This document shows, in pieces, positions 21,333 to 32,331 of a stretch of 64,000 bases of DNA. Position 1 is the stretch's first letter, and each line of letters starts with the position of its first letter. The notes below the pieces were generated by a model. That model was not told the DNA's origin, searched no databases, and saw nothing but the letters and a program-made list of their open reading frames with translations. Source of the stretch: Astrothelium macrocarpum (lineage: Eukaryota; Ascomycota; Dothideomycetes; Trypetheliales; Trypetheliaceae); assembly GCA_021030915.1 (NCBI GenBank), contig JAGEMR010000143.1:1-64000 (forward strand), read 5' to 3'. The position numbers were made by a program, and so were the translations under genes.

Positions 21333-22514
21333 CTAAAACATGCTGACTAATTGTGCCTCGGGGACTTGCATAGCCCGGTTCGCCACTACATATCGAGATA
21401 AATGAATGTATTCGAGATGGAAAGAAGATGTACAAACTCACATGCTCAGAGTAGACACTGAATTAAGGAGGCTTACTGCTGAAGGAGCGAGAGGATCATT
21501 TGCAATGCGTTGGATGATGCCATCATGACTGGTTTGTGCGGACCAGCACCCACAAGCAACATTAGCACAAAGACTAATTGTACCTTAAGTACGAGACAAT
21601 ACGAGTAAGTAGAGGTTGCAAGGCGCCAAGCGATCTTATGCCCTACTACGTCCCGATTATTGACTCGCTATGAGCAAAAAACAAATGCTTGCCCGCTACA
21701 ATGAAGAGGTATTATTATACTTCCAAGAGGAAAAAATAGGCTTAGAATATGTTTAAAGCAGTAGGCAGTTGAGCATACAGTTGGAGATAAAAATAATTGT
21801 GGAAAAGAATCTCTGGCACCAAAGAATCTAAAAAGAGTGCCATATGCTCTCCATGCCACAAGAAAGGGCACGCCAACAAAGGGTACCGATCAGTTCGCCA
21901 ATTGATGACAATGATGATCTGCGATCTGATACCCGTTCCTAGCGTGACTCTATTAGTCCTAATTGATGCATTTGCAATATTGATTCATTTCCGTCATCTT
22001 GGCACTCTCATGACGAGGCGTCGCTAAGCTGATTTAAGCTCCGTCAAAACCTTATTACCGATGCTTCTAGTACGCTGTGCATATGTCTCCGCAAGTGAAC
22101 CACACGAGTCCAAATACAATAACCACGTCATGAACTTTGAACATTTGCTTACATACACGGCTTTTTCGTGACAGCCATTTCGATGTACCACGTTTTTAGG
22201 AACCCATATACGGTTTTACAAAGGGGACTATACAGTGATAAAATGCTTGAGACGCTAAGTTTGGTAGCCCATGCTATGTACGTAAATTCTGATGCAAAGC
22301 AAAAAAAAAAAAAGATGCGCCAATATGGAGAGACCTCCACCCATTGGGGTATCAAATGGCAAAGCAAGCTTGACGCCAAATACTATATGCATTGTTCATG
22401 AATCGTTGCAATAAGGTGAAAAAGAAAACGCGCTCGATACCAATTTCCTGCACTTTGGAATTAACTTTGCTCATATCGTGAATCGTTCTTGGTTGCAAAG
22501 CATTAATGCCGTTG
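21333..22514. other. Intergenic, no gene seen
   Basis: Normal composition with only short conflicting ORFs. It contains the 3' flank of the downstream minus-strand gene. Confidence 0.5.
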
Positions 22515-24399
22515 CTATGAGATAGCGTTTCCAAGATAGCTAAGATCGTCTAGTAAGGAATCCATTTTTGGTAAGACAGGTAAAGATGGCATCGAATCTT
22601 CCAATACCTCCGTAGAGACCCAGCCATCCCGAGAATCGGATCTCAAGTGTGGTGTGGCCTTTGGGGTGATAGTCTTTGTGAGGGTCAATTGACTTTCTCC
22701 TGCTTCAGTAGGAAGATTGTAACCATGGAATAGACCGGTATCCTCGTTCATGGAAGCTTGCAATCCTTCGGAACCAGATGAGATTGGTCGGTCGAGCTGA
22801 AAATCAAGAGAAGGCGACCGCACACGAACTGACCTTTGGGCTTGTGGACTCCAAATGTCGCTACTTGCGCTTGATGCCACGAGGGACCCGTCTGACGCAT
22901 CTTCTGTGAGCGAACCACAAGTAGGAGAATAAACAAGATCGAGTCCACTTTGCTCTAATTCTGAGTATCTGGGGACATGGGAAGGTGAGCTCGTATCAAA
23001 CGGAAACCTATCGCTCTCGAAGGATTTTGAAGCCGATCTGAATTTGTGTATGTCCTCGTCGTTTACGCATGACCACTGATCTGATTCACTGGTCCACCAA
23101 GGATGTCTATACGCATCGCTGTGGTGGTTTGCATCTTCAGCGGTCAGCTCAACGTGTTTATCACCAGAAGTGAAAGACTCCTTCTGTCCATTAGGCAGAC
23201 GACCAGCAATCTCAGAGTCTTTTTCGAACTCCTTAGAAACCTTGGGGAGAGCGTTTCTTGGCAAGTGAAAATGAGTGTTTGCGATATATCCATCCAGTCC
23301 CTCAGCCTTCGTAGCGCCATTTTGACTTGAAAAAACGTTGACCTGAATGTCTTCGTTGGTATGCTTCTTTTGCGGAGCATTTGACACAGAATATGAACCA
23401 AACGGTGAGAAAGTAGCGGGAGCAGTGCTGGGCCTAGGAGACTGAGACCCGGAAATGTGCCCAGTCGTTGCAGACCATGACAAGCCGCGACATCTCCGAG
23501 GCCTGGGTCGCATTACGGGCTCAATGAGAGGGTATTCCCCGGGCTCTTCGTCAGAAAAATTTGATGTGTCGTCTACTTCGTGATGTTCGAGCTGGAAACC
23601 GTTGAAATCGAATCCAGCAAACCCATCAACGATAGCAGACGCTTGAGGCTTTGAAGTTTCAGTAAGCTTTTCACTAAAGCCTTGAGACATCACCGGCGGA
23701 GCTTGATATGCGGAAACAAATGGTACATAGTCGTTTGTGATAGCGTTCAGAGAGTCAGTGTTGTCCTCGTTTGCATTGAATCCTTTCTGTAGTTTCGACG
23801 GAGAAGTCAAAAGCCTGGAGTACTTGGGATTTGTTTTTGGTCGGGGATTCTGATATCTGTCATTCGGCTTCAATGTGTGGATATCCGATGTCACCTCCAC
23901 GGCGCTGATAGATGCTCTCCGAGTTGGTTCTTCCCATTGCTCAAAGGGCACCTCCAGCACATTGACTGTCTGACCAGGCAACAATGGACAAGTACTCGTA
24001 GTTGGTTGCGATTCGTCACATGTTTCGAAATTGCCATCAAGGATGTACTGGCGCAACGATTGTGAGCAATAAGCAAGAAGCGGAAAGCGCCAAACGTACG
24101 TAATACCAATACGTGCCGCCCATCTTCAACCCTCCACGCCTTGGCCTTCCCCTTTCTGATGGCGAACCATCGCAAATGATGTTTTCGTACGTATGACAGC
24201 CTGACCAATGTTCTGGGCCTATTCGAGTGTCTCTGCGTAATGAATATGTTCGGTCAAAATTATCCCACGAGCCCGATATCTGAACTGAGCAGACTTGAGG
24301 TTGGCATTTGCTACTGCAATCAGCGAAGAGAAAGGAAATGTTTTGGTCGACGACGTACAACCGAAAGGTAACCAAGGTAGTATTATCAATGCCAACCAT
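22515..24399 (-). CDS. Glycogen-binding (CBM48/AMPK-beta-like) conserved fungal protein
   Basis: Exons 24399-24100 and 24047-22515, split by a 52-bp intron (GTACGT...GCCAG), encode 610 residues. The N-terminal 120 residues resemble an early-set carbohydrate-binding fold: TLVTFRLYV, VQISGSWDNFDRTYSLRRD, HWSGCHTYENIICDG, GGLKMGGTYWYYYILDG and TTSTCPLLPGQTVNVLEVP. The long remainder is low-complexity and Ser/Pro-rich, and ends in a conserved-looking LLDDLSYLGNAIS. Similar fungal proteins are uncharacterised; a role in glycogen sensing or binding is inferred from the fold only. The ATG at 24399 is the first in frame; the open frame extends to a GTG at 24447 but needs a non-ATG start. Confidence 0.78.
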
Positions 24400-26508
24400 T
24401 TTGTCGGAATCAAGGACAAGGTCTCCGAGCAATCTCCAAGCTGACACTCTCCAAGCTACTTATTGTTCAAGTAACGTCTGGTTAATCCCATAAGCTTGAT
24501 TTTGAGATCTCGACACAAAGCTGGCATTATGGAGGATCATTGTACACTTACCCAGGCAACCAAAGGAGACAAAGTCATGTGAGCCAAGACGGTTCGAGAC
24601 GCATTGTGTAGCCCAAAATGGAATTCCAAAATAATTAAGGATATAGAGCCAAAAGAAACCGAACGCGCTTCTTACTGGTGTAGGTCTTTCAACCGAATGT
24701 CCAAAACAAGTGATAGGGTCTCAGACAGGACGATCAGAAGAAAGGCAGGGTAAGCAGGAAACCCTCCTTATCAAACTTAATTTTATGATGTCAGAGAGGT
24801 CAGACGTCTAAGGAGGTTCGGAACATAGCACATCCTTCAGGGGTACGGAATTGGATTGACGCAAGATAATGCATGTAGACCGGAGAACCCAACAGGACGA
24901 TTCGAAGAGAGACACAGAGAGTTAAAGTGAAGGAATGAAGCTCAATCATGTGAGAGAAGTTCAAGGAAAGAAGACATGAAAGCAGGGCCTCGAGCACCTA
25001 CCAATGCCGTGCGACAGCCGGGCACATTGTGAACAAACAGGGGAGGTGGGGAGTTACTATTTCGGCGCTGGCAGGGAAGCCACCCAGGAAAACCTTGATG
25101 AAGATCAGGAAGCCAGCAGGCTTCGAGGCGTTTACGCGGGCGGGAGCTCGATAGCCTCAAGAGGATCATTGGTGGCGGGTGCAGGGCACTGCATGCCTGG
25201 CCACCACGATCAGTTACTCGTCATCAGCGTGAAACGCTGGGACGCTGGCCCCAATGATTGATGGCTAGGAGATCTCGATCATGTCGTGTATTCTTATGAT
25301 TCAAACTTTTGATCGGGCTAATCAATATCCACGGTACTATATTTGAGGGGAAAAGAAGAGAGCGTGTCTGGATGGGAATCCAAGGGTGCGAGGCTCGTCG
25401 TCAATGCCTAGGGAGGGGTGGCGGCCTTCTTTGCCTCGTGCTCGAGCGGCGATCTGCACGGTCTCTTGGCTTAGTTCTGGGACCCTTAGGTGCCTAGCTG
25501 AGGTCCTTCATTTCCAAAAGCCATGTGGTGCGTTGATTCGTCAGAGCAAGGGGATGGGTTCTCAGAACGGTCCGAAGGCGCCGACGCACTTGGAGATCTC
25601 CCAGGCTGACAGGGGCTGCATGCCGCTCGTCACGACCAGGGCGCGTGGCTGGAAACCTGCTGTGCAATCGCCCGCCAACCATTCGGCCTCCACCTGCAAC
25701 TTTATCAGGTCCCAGCGTCATGCCGAGGACGGGAAGCAACGAACGCTTTGCAATTGCTCGATATTCCAGTCGACCGCGACAGAGCTCGATTAGGACACAA
25801 TTGACGCGTCGTCTGATCATAGGGTCGCTTTGACGTTACGCATTTGGAGCCGGAGCGTTCTGCGAGAAGCCGATGGCGTGTTGCGTTGACCACGCAAACT
25901 CTTCCAGGCACATGGCGAAAACGAACCATTCAAGTACCACCGTATCGTGGAGCAAGGACGTTCTGCTCTATATGTCATAGTCCATGTCGAAATTTGTGAG
26001 TATGTTGATAATCTCATACTGTAGCATCCCGTCAAATACAAGGGAAGGCTTACTCGGCTGCATTCTCCAACTGCCAAACATTGAAGCCTGGCAGCAAAGA
26101 TTGCTCTCACCATTATGCATCAAGCTAAAATTGCATGCGCTCTTTGCGGGATTCGTCGCAACTGGTAGTGCAATTGACAATAAGATCATAATTCTACCAA
26201 GAGGTGCTGGAGAGCCTCTTAATCCCAATTCTGACAATTTTAGTGTGAATTTCAAAACTGTTATCACAATTGCTAGCCCAAAGATGCTTCGTCTGAAATG
26301 CTCAGTCTGTGATATCTCGTCTGTAATGCTCAGGCTAAGTTTCAGTGATGAGATCGGGCAAAGACCTCTAAACACCGGTCAGCATCTATCAGCGCTTCAG
26401 CAATAGACCAGACCTGGAATTGCCCGCGAAGACATTCTTCCAAATCGTAAGCACTTGAAAGCCTCAACCATACGGTGCTTCTCTCTCCACATTGTTTCGG
26501 ACGTGAAA
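24400..26508. other. 2.1-kb region without a convincing gene
   Basis: This region lies between the divergent starts of the glycogen-binding-like gene and the second HET gene. It has many overlapping ORFs of 60-140 codons on both strands (for example 25984-26406 plus against 26375-25968 minus), none with a domain, signal peptide or consistent splice structure. The 25350-25900 part is somewhat GC-rich. It could hold long UTRs, a non-coding RNA or a fast-evolving gene. Confidence 0.45.
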
Positions 26509-28383
26509 ATGGAAACGACATCAATTTGCAAGATGTGTCTTTCCACGTTCTCCGACTGTCCATTTGACGTCGAAAAGTATAAGACCTTGCCTCGTCCGCA
26601 TCAGCAATCGCGCAAGAGTCTTCGACGTTCTGTCAGAAATGGCTGCCAGATTTGTGCATACGTTATCAAGCATTGTCCTTCTTTTTCCCAGAGCCGGTTT
26701 GAACTTTTAGCGTTCTATAAAGACTACTATAATGCTAATTGCGACTATTTTCGCCTGGATATTGTATGTGACTCCTCCAAAAATCCCAATAGTACGGTGC
26801 TCCGTTTCTTTGCTTACGAAACAAATTCGACGCTTGTCGATCTTGCTCAAAAGTCTTTATCCAATCCATCCACCGGTCACCAAAGCGTTACCAACCTTGC
26901 CCAGCATTGGCTTGGCGAATGTCTATTCGAACATGAGCCTTGTCAACGAAAGGTTGAATCGGACTGGTATCCCTCACGACTTTTACATCTTTCGAGCCGA
27001 ACCGCCCGACTCATCGATTGTTCAAAGGAGCCTCCAAGTTCTTCATATGCTACAATGAGTCATTGCTGGGGTCAATCACCATTTTTTAGGCTCACGTCAG
27101 AGACGAAAAATGACTTGCAGTCCGGTATACATTTTCAGGACTTTCCGCCTTCATTCCGAGACGTCATGGACTTTGCACAGAGACTGGGGATCGATTATAT
27201 ATGGATCGATTGTTACTGTATATTGCAGCCCAGACATAAGAAGGACGAAGAGGCCAAAAGAGATTGGATCATTGAAGCGTCTAAAATGAAGGATGTCTAT
27301 ATCAACGGCTTCATCAACTTCGGTGCTCTTCATGCGCATAATCCCTTTGAGGGTTGCTATACGACAAGGGATATTAACCAGGCAAATGGACTGATTATGT
27401 CATGGCAGCCGAGTAGTAAACACGAACGCCGTCTCTACCATATTTATCCTGAGAACCTCGTCGATCGGGAGGACGACAACTTTCTCTCTGAAAATGCGTT
27501 AATGCAACGTGGCTGGGCTCTACAAGAACGCATTCTTTCGCGACGCATGCTCTCTTTTGGGAAAGATCACATATATTGGGAATGTGACGGGCTTCAAAAT
27601 GAAGTTGCCAGCGAAACGTATCCGGAAAGTTTTCCTAGCATGAATTTCTTCTCACTTGACTATCTATATGCAGCTGGCGATGATCCGCGCTGGAACCCGA
27701 TTACCTGGGAGAGCGTTTTGGAAAATTACTCAAACTTACAGCTCTCGTATCCGAATACCGACAAGCTGGTTGCTCTTGCGGGGATTGCTGAAGAATACTC
27801 CGACCTATTGAGTCATGAGTATTCTCATCCAGACCTCCTGAATAATGATTATTTTGCAGGATGTTTTCGTGATGATTTGTTGCGCCAAATGTATTGGAAA
27901 GCAGACCCAAATTCCTCCAGAACAGAGTTGTGGCGTGCTCCAACTTGGAGTTGGGCGTCCATGGACGGGCCACTTCTATGGCCTAGAGAAGCTGTGAATC
28001 CCCTCGGACTTTGGGTAGACGATATTAAAGTAGAATTGGTTGATTCATCGATGAGATTTGGACCTGTTCGCTCCGGCTTTGTCTCTGTTGTAGCGTTTGT
28101 GGTGGATATCGTTGTCCATACGTCTGGAGAGGCGAAGAAGCAAGTTGTTCGCCACGAAAAATTTAAGGTCGAGATAGAGTTTGATGACATGAAAGAAATG
28201 CGAGCTACGAATGGCACGCTTACTCTTCTGCCTCTCTGGGACACAGATATGCGGCATATGCATGGTTTGCTTCTGCAGCGAAAGGAAGGCATTTATAGGC
28301 GGCTGGGCATTTGGAAAGCAGATAAACGACGTCTGGATAAAATGCTGAGAGGTGAGAAGCAACAAATCATCACAATCGAGTAA
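26509..28383 (+). CDS. Intact HET-domain protein
   Basis: A single-exon 624-residue protein from ATG 26509; the open frame extends upstream to a TTG at 26455, but the ATG fits fungal use. The N-terminus has a small Cys cluster (CKMCLSTFSDCPFD and CQICAYVIKHC), common before the HET domain. HET motifs follow: SYATMSHCWGQ near 200 (family YxALSHxWG), FAQRLGIDYIWIDCYCILQ near 240-260 (family WIDSLCIIQD), then ALMQRGWALQERILSRRML and APTWSWASMDG. Such proteins act in vegetative incompatibility and allorecognition. Unlike the HET gene at 17495, no stop interrupts it. Partner and specificity are unknown. Confidence 0.9.
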   Translation: METTSICKMCLSTFSDCPFDVEKYKTLPRPHQQSRKSLRRSVRNGCQICAYVIKHCPSFSQSRFELLAFYKDYYNANCDYFRLDIVCDSSKNPNSTVLRFFAYETNSTLVDLAQKSLSNPSTGHQSVTNLAQHWLGECLFEHEPCQRKVESDWYPSRLLHLSSRTARLIDCSKEPPSSSYATMSHCWGQSPFFRLTSETKNDLQSGIHFQDFPPSFRDVMDFAQRLGIDYIWIDCYCILQPRHKKDEEAKRDWIIEASKMKDVYINGFINFGALHAHNPFEGCYTTRDINQANGLIMSWQPSSKHERRLYHIYPENLVDREDDNFLSENALMQRGWALQERILSRRMLSFGKDHIYWECDGLQNEVASETYPESFPSMNFFSLDYLYAAGDDPRWNPITWESVLENYSNLQLSYPNTDKLVALAGIAEEYSDLLSHEYSHPDLLNNDYFAGCFRDDLLRQMYWKADPNSSRTELWRAPTWSWASMDGPLLWPREAVNPLGLWVDDIKVELVDSSMRFGPVRSGFVSVVAFVVDIVVHTSGEAKKQVVRHEKFKVEIEFDDMKEMRATNGTLTLLPLWDTDMRHMHGLLLQRKEGIYRRLGIWKADKRRLDKMLRGEKQQIITIE

Positions 28384-28887
28384 TGTCTACGTTCAAATAC
28401 AAATGGGTATGGACGTAATCGCTTGATATCTTGTTAGATCATTTACCAGAGAATGTCAAGACTGTTCCAAGTGAATTGCAGAATCATAGAGATCACGCGT
28501 ACCTTGATTCGTGTAAAAATAAAGATGACTTTGGAATAACTTCCATCATACCCTAATCCAGGTATCTAATGATGACAATGAAGCCCAAGTACACTTTCTA
28601 GTCCAGGCCTTCCCACCCCGAACTCCGAATCATGATGCATTTGGTCCCAGAGATATACAAGGGCAACCTATCGAAGGTCGCCTCCCTCCCACAAGAACAA
28701 GCAAAGAACGCATGATCTCATATGGACGCGTTTCCCTCGCGTTTTGGTATATCGCGTTTCGCCACGCAAATGCAACTGCAAATGCAAATGCCCAAGCCAC
28801 TCGTCTCGCTCGATTACCCGTACTCACACGCCCAGCATATCCCCTACACCCCCACACTCTTTTCGATTCCCACCCTCCCCAAAGATA
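28384..28887. other. Convergent intergenic region
   Basis: 3' flanks of the HET gene (plus) and the NIPA gene (minus). No further gene. Long plus-strand ORFs starting from about 28712 are antisense shadows of the NIPA C-terminal exon. Confidence 0.6.
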
Positions 28888-30711
28888 TCAAAACGTCCTC
28901 CCCATCCTCGTTCCCCCACTCCCCACCCCCTTCCTCCCGCGCTCCCCCTCATCCTCCCTCTTCACACCGTCATCATCATCAAAGCTCGTCCGCTTATTTG
29001 CACTCGTCGCATCCTCATCGCTATCCTCCGGCACATCGCCCAGGCCCACATACTCACGGCTACCCCTCAGACTGCCCACGACGCTGCTGGCGCCCGAGGG
29101 GTTCCGCGAATGATGGCCGACGCTGCCGCCGCGGCCGCGCTGCTGCAGCTGCGCCTCCATGTCGTAGCTGTGCATGAGGCCCGCGCTCTCGCGGCCGAAG
29201 CTGAGGCGGCCAAGCGAGTCCGCCGAGCGGCGCGCCTGCATGCTGCGGCGCGTGCCCATGCTCGCGATGGCGTCGGTGGGGATGCTGTCGTCGTTGTATT
29301 TCGAGAGGGACTTGGTGGAGAGCGAGGTGCCCTCCGGGTCCTCGCGCGACAGGTTGAGCAGGTAGACGCCTGCGAAGATGACGAGGAAGCCGGAGAGCAG
29401 CGAGATGGTGTTGATGGCGGAGGTGGTGTTGAAGCCGCGGAAGAGGATGAAGCTGGCGATGAGGGTGAAGGTGGTGAAGGTGACGTAGTAGAGGGGGTTG
29501 ACGCTGGAGGGTTGGGTTAGTTTTTTGGAGGGATGCGAGGAATGGGGGAGGTGGGGGTGAGAGAGTGTGTTGGAGACGTACATGTTGGTATTAAATTGAG
29601 ATAGCGCTTTGTTAAAGTAATTCATTTGAGTGAGGATGCAAACGACTACGACAATACCGAAGACGTAGGTGCTGGGATGAGTGAATTGGTTATTGCCGGC
29701 AAAGGTGAGCTTGACAGCAATTCCAAAGGCTTTGATGGCCATGACGGATACCGAGCCGACTGTGGAACAGACGGATAGGTAAATTAATGGGTTTCTTCGC
29801 CCATAGGTAGGACAAACTCTGTAAATCATAACAGTTGCAAATATGGTGATGAAACCAGCGTAAAGGAGAAAGGCTAACAGAGTCAGAGTAAGCGGTCTGA
29901 AATTCATCCTGAGCAATGTTCGTGACTTACGTATTCTTATTGCGTATTTGAGAATCTCGTCAATCGTTTCAACTTCTTCGTCAGGTGGAGCATGGAGGAC
30001 AATTATGATGGATCCTATTAGACATATAGCGCATCCAAGTTTGCCCAACGTGCCCAATCGTTCATTAAGGAAATATGATCCGAGGACGGCGCTGAAGATG
30101 CAAATTAGTTAATGTTCGAGATGGGTACTTAGCTTCGAAATACCCGATTAAGACGCTTAGTGCACCCAAGGGCGTAACCAAAATTGCTGGAGCAAAGGCA
30201 TACGCGGCGAAATTGGCACATTCACCCACCACCACTGTATTTCACATCAGTCTCTCAAATTTATGGGATCAGCTCGGAAAGTTCTGACTCGTCACGATGC
30301 CTCCCCACCATGTCGGGCTCCGTAAATATGTGAATCCCTCGCCTTCGAATCCATGCCGTTCGCTTGCTTCATTAAGGCCCTAATAGCCAAGTCAGTGCCC
30401 GCTTCCGATACTTGACGTCTCGAATTGAACATCAAGATCATCTGATCAGACCGATTGGATTGGGAAACGAACCTTTTTTGTAATCACAAAACTTGATCCT
30501 GATATCATGATCAGTCACCGAGTTTAGTCTATAGTTGAGTGTCAAGCACATACCGATCGCTAAAGAAGATAAAATCGCCAGCGCCAACCCAATGTATCTG
30601 CGATTTTCCTGTCAGCTTTATCCTTGCTGAAGTGCGCTTTTGCATGCCGAGATCGATTTCCCTCGTTCGGCATTCACTTGATCCGTCGGTTACGTACTTG
30701 TCTTCCAACAT
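28888..30711 (-). CDS. NIPA-type Mg2+ transporter
   Basis: Eight exons close in frame to 444 residues: 30711-30698, 30597-30554, 30498-30473, 30379-30289, 30234-30144, 30091-29931, 29873-29582 and 29503-28888. The first coding exon is only 14 nt and the third 26 nt. The sequence has the NIPA family core: MLEDKYIGLALAILSSLAIG, SSFVITKKGL, MVVGECANFAAYAFAPAILV, TPLGALSVLIGAVLGSYFLN, LGCAICLIGSIIIVLHAPPD, STVGSVSVMAIKAFGIA, ILTQMNYFNKALSQFNTNIV and FILFRGFNTTSAINTISLL, giving about nine membrane segments. Residues after about 290 form a polar, Ser-rich cytoplasmic tail. NIPA proteins move Mg2+ across the plasma or endosomal membranes. The fourth intron uses a weak donor (GTCAGA), chosen because it alone restores GIVTMVVGE. 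Confidence 0.92.
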
Positions 30712-32331
30712 TTCACTGACTCTTCATTTGGCCGCTCCTAGGATATGAAAGTATAGTGTACAAGAGTGACGATTAATTGCGATTGCGTTTGGCGCTCGAT
30801 CTGGAGAGCTGACGTGGACGAGTCCGGATCTGTCGGTTGGCAGAGTTCCCAGAAAGCTGCTCGCCTGAAGGCGGTGCAGTGATATGGTCTGGCAATTTCC
30901 GTCTCCCTGCTCTTGGACTATAACGAGAGTGTGTTCCGTTTGTCAAAAGAGTTTTGCGCACAGAGGTAGCCAGGTCTATTCATTCGAACTGCGCCGTCCG
31001 GCTCGAAAAAAGGCACGGGATCCGGGAGTGAGAGCGGGTTGAGTATAGCCGACAGGGAGAAGTTGGAAGATGCGAAGTGCGCGATTGGCGACTAACGTCG
31101 TACAGCGACGGCGTAGAGGATAGTGATCAGACACAAGACGGAGTGCGGACGAGGAGAAGCAGCAGGAGGTGGTGGAAAGTGTTTTGGAGGGATCGATAGA
31201 CTCGTTTGGCTTTCGCAAGATGCCGCTCAGATACGCGGCGAGTAGCCAAAGCTAGGCCCAATGCGGTGCTGGTGGTGCCGCCCCATTCAGAAACGGTTTC
31301 GCTTTTAGGCCAAACTCAAACCCCTTTGCACCGCAAACTTGGCACGGTTCACGTGTTTGATGCTCCTCAGCTCGGTAGCAGAAGTCACCGAGGTTGCAAT
31401 GAGTATCCATCTGGTGTTATTGTCGACTGCTGGAGATATATTTAGTTATGTACAAATTGGGGAGAGAGGCTCGACCATGTGGGGCGGCCGAATTGGCCGT
31501 GCCTAAGGTACCTTAGTATCTTTTGAATGATAATCTGCTGTCTGAGATTGGTTAAATCGTATCGGGGCACTCCTAGACTTATGGACCGCGTGGCAGGGCT
31601 CAATCATATTGCTTATTGCAATCGCTACTCGCGGAAGAAGAAAAGTGATGTCTCAGTTTTGATTTTTGCAACGCTATCCGCACTACAAAGCTTCCTCTTC
31701 CACAGCAAGCTTGCATTAGAACAGCAAAGGCAAAGCCAGCAAGATGGAAACTCTTCGATGGAAAATTCCTCCATATGATCATTTATCCGATGAGCCTTTC
31801 CCTTTGTTTTCACACCTTTTTTACAGGAACTCGCCCTTTGCCAGTCCATTGATCAGTCCCTCTAATGCCCCATTCCGTATACCCTTAACTCCCATGTGCA
31901 GACTGCATCAAATAGTATACAGGGGTGTGAAGCTAATGCTGCTCGTCAAAGCACTGAGCTAGGGAAGATGTATTAAACTTGTTGGACGATTGGTGTAAAC
32001 TTTGGATACTTACCCGAATTTACACCAGTGTCTACGTTCTATGTGATTAGTAAGTCGATCTGAAGAAGCATGAGCAACAAAGGAAAGGGGAAGTTAAGAC
32101 AAATAGAAACGAATAGAAAGAAAGCTTGGGCGAACGCATCCACATTGGGTTGAAGCGATTTGGAGGAAATTTGGTCGTCACTTTTAGGGCAAGATCCGGA
32201 AGCGTTTTAGACCCTCGATAGAGCCTAAGTTGAAGGGAACCGAGAACGTGGTCGATAGTACCGTTTACTAGCAAGACTCGAGGATGAACTTGAAGCATGC
32301 AGAACGAGGCTGAAACCCCGACTAAGCACGT
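30712..32331. other. Intergenic; NIPA 5' leader and 3' flank of the acidic-protein gene
   Basis: The first few hundred bases upstream of the NIPA start are pyrimidine-rich on the minus strand, as in fungal 5' leaders. Only short conflicting ORFs occur; no gene is supported. Confidence 0.5.

Noticed and set aside
28712..29520. Long plus-strand ORFs over the NIPA C-terminus
   Set aside because: Antisense shadows of a GC-rich, low-complexity exon; the minus frame carries the conserved transporter.
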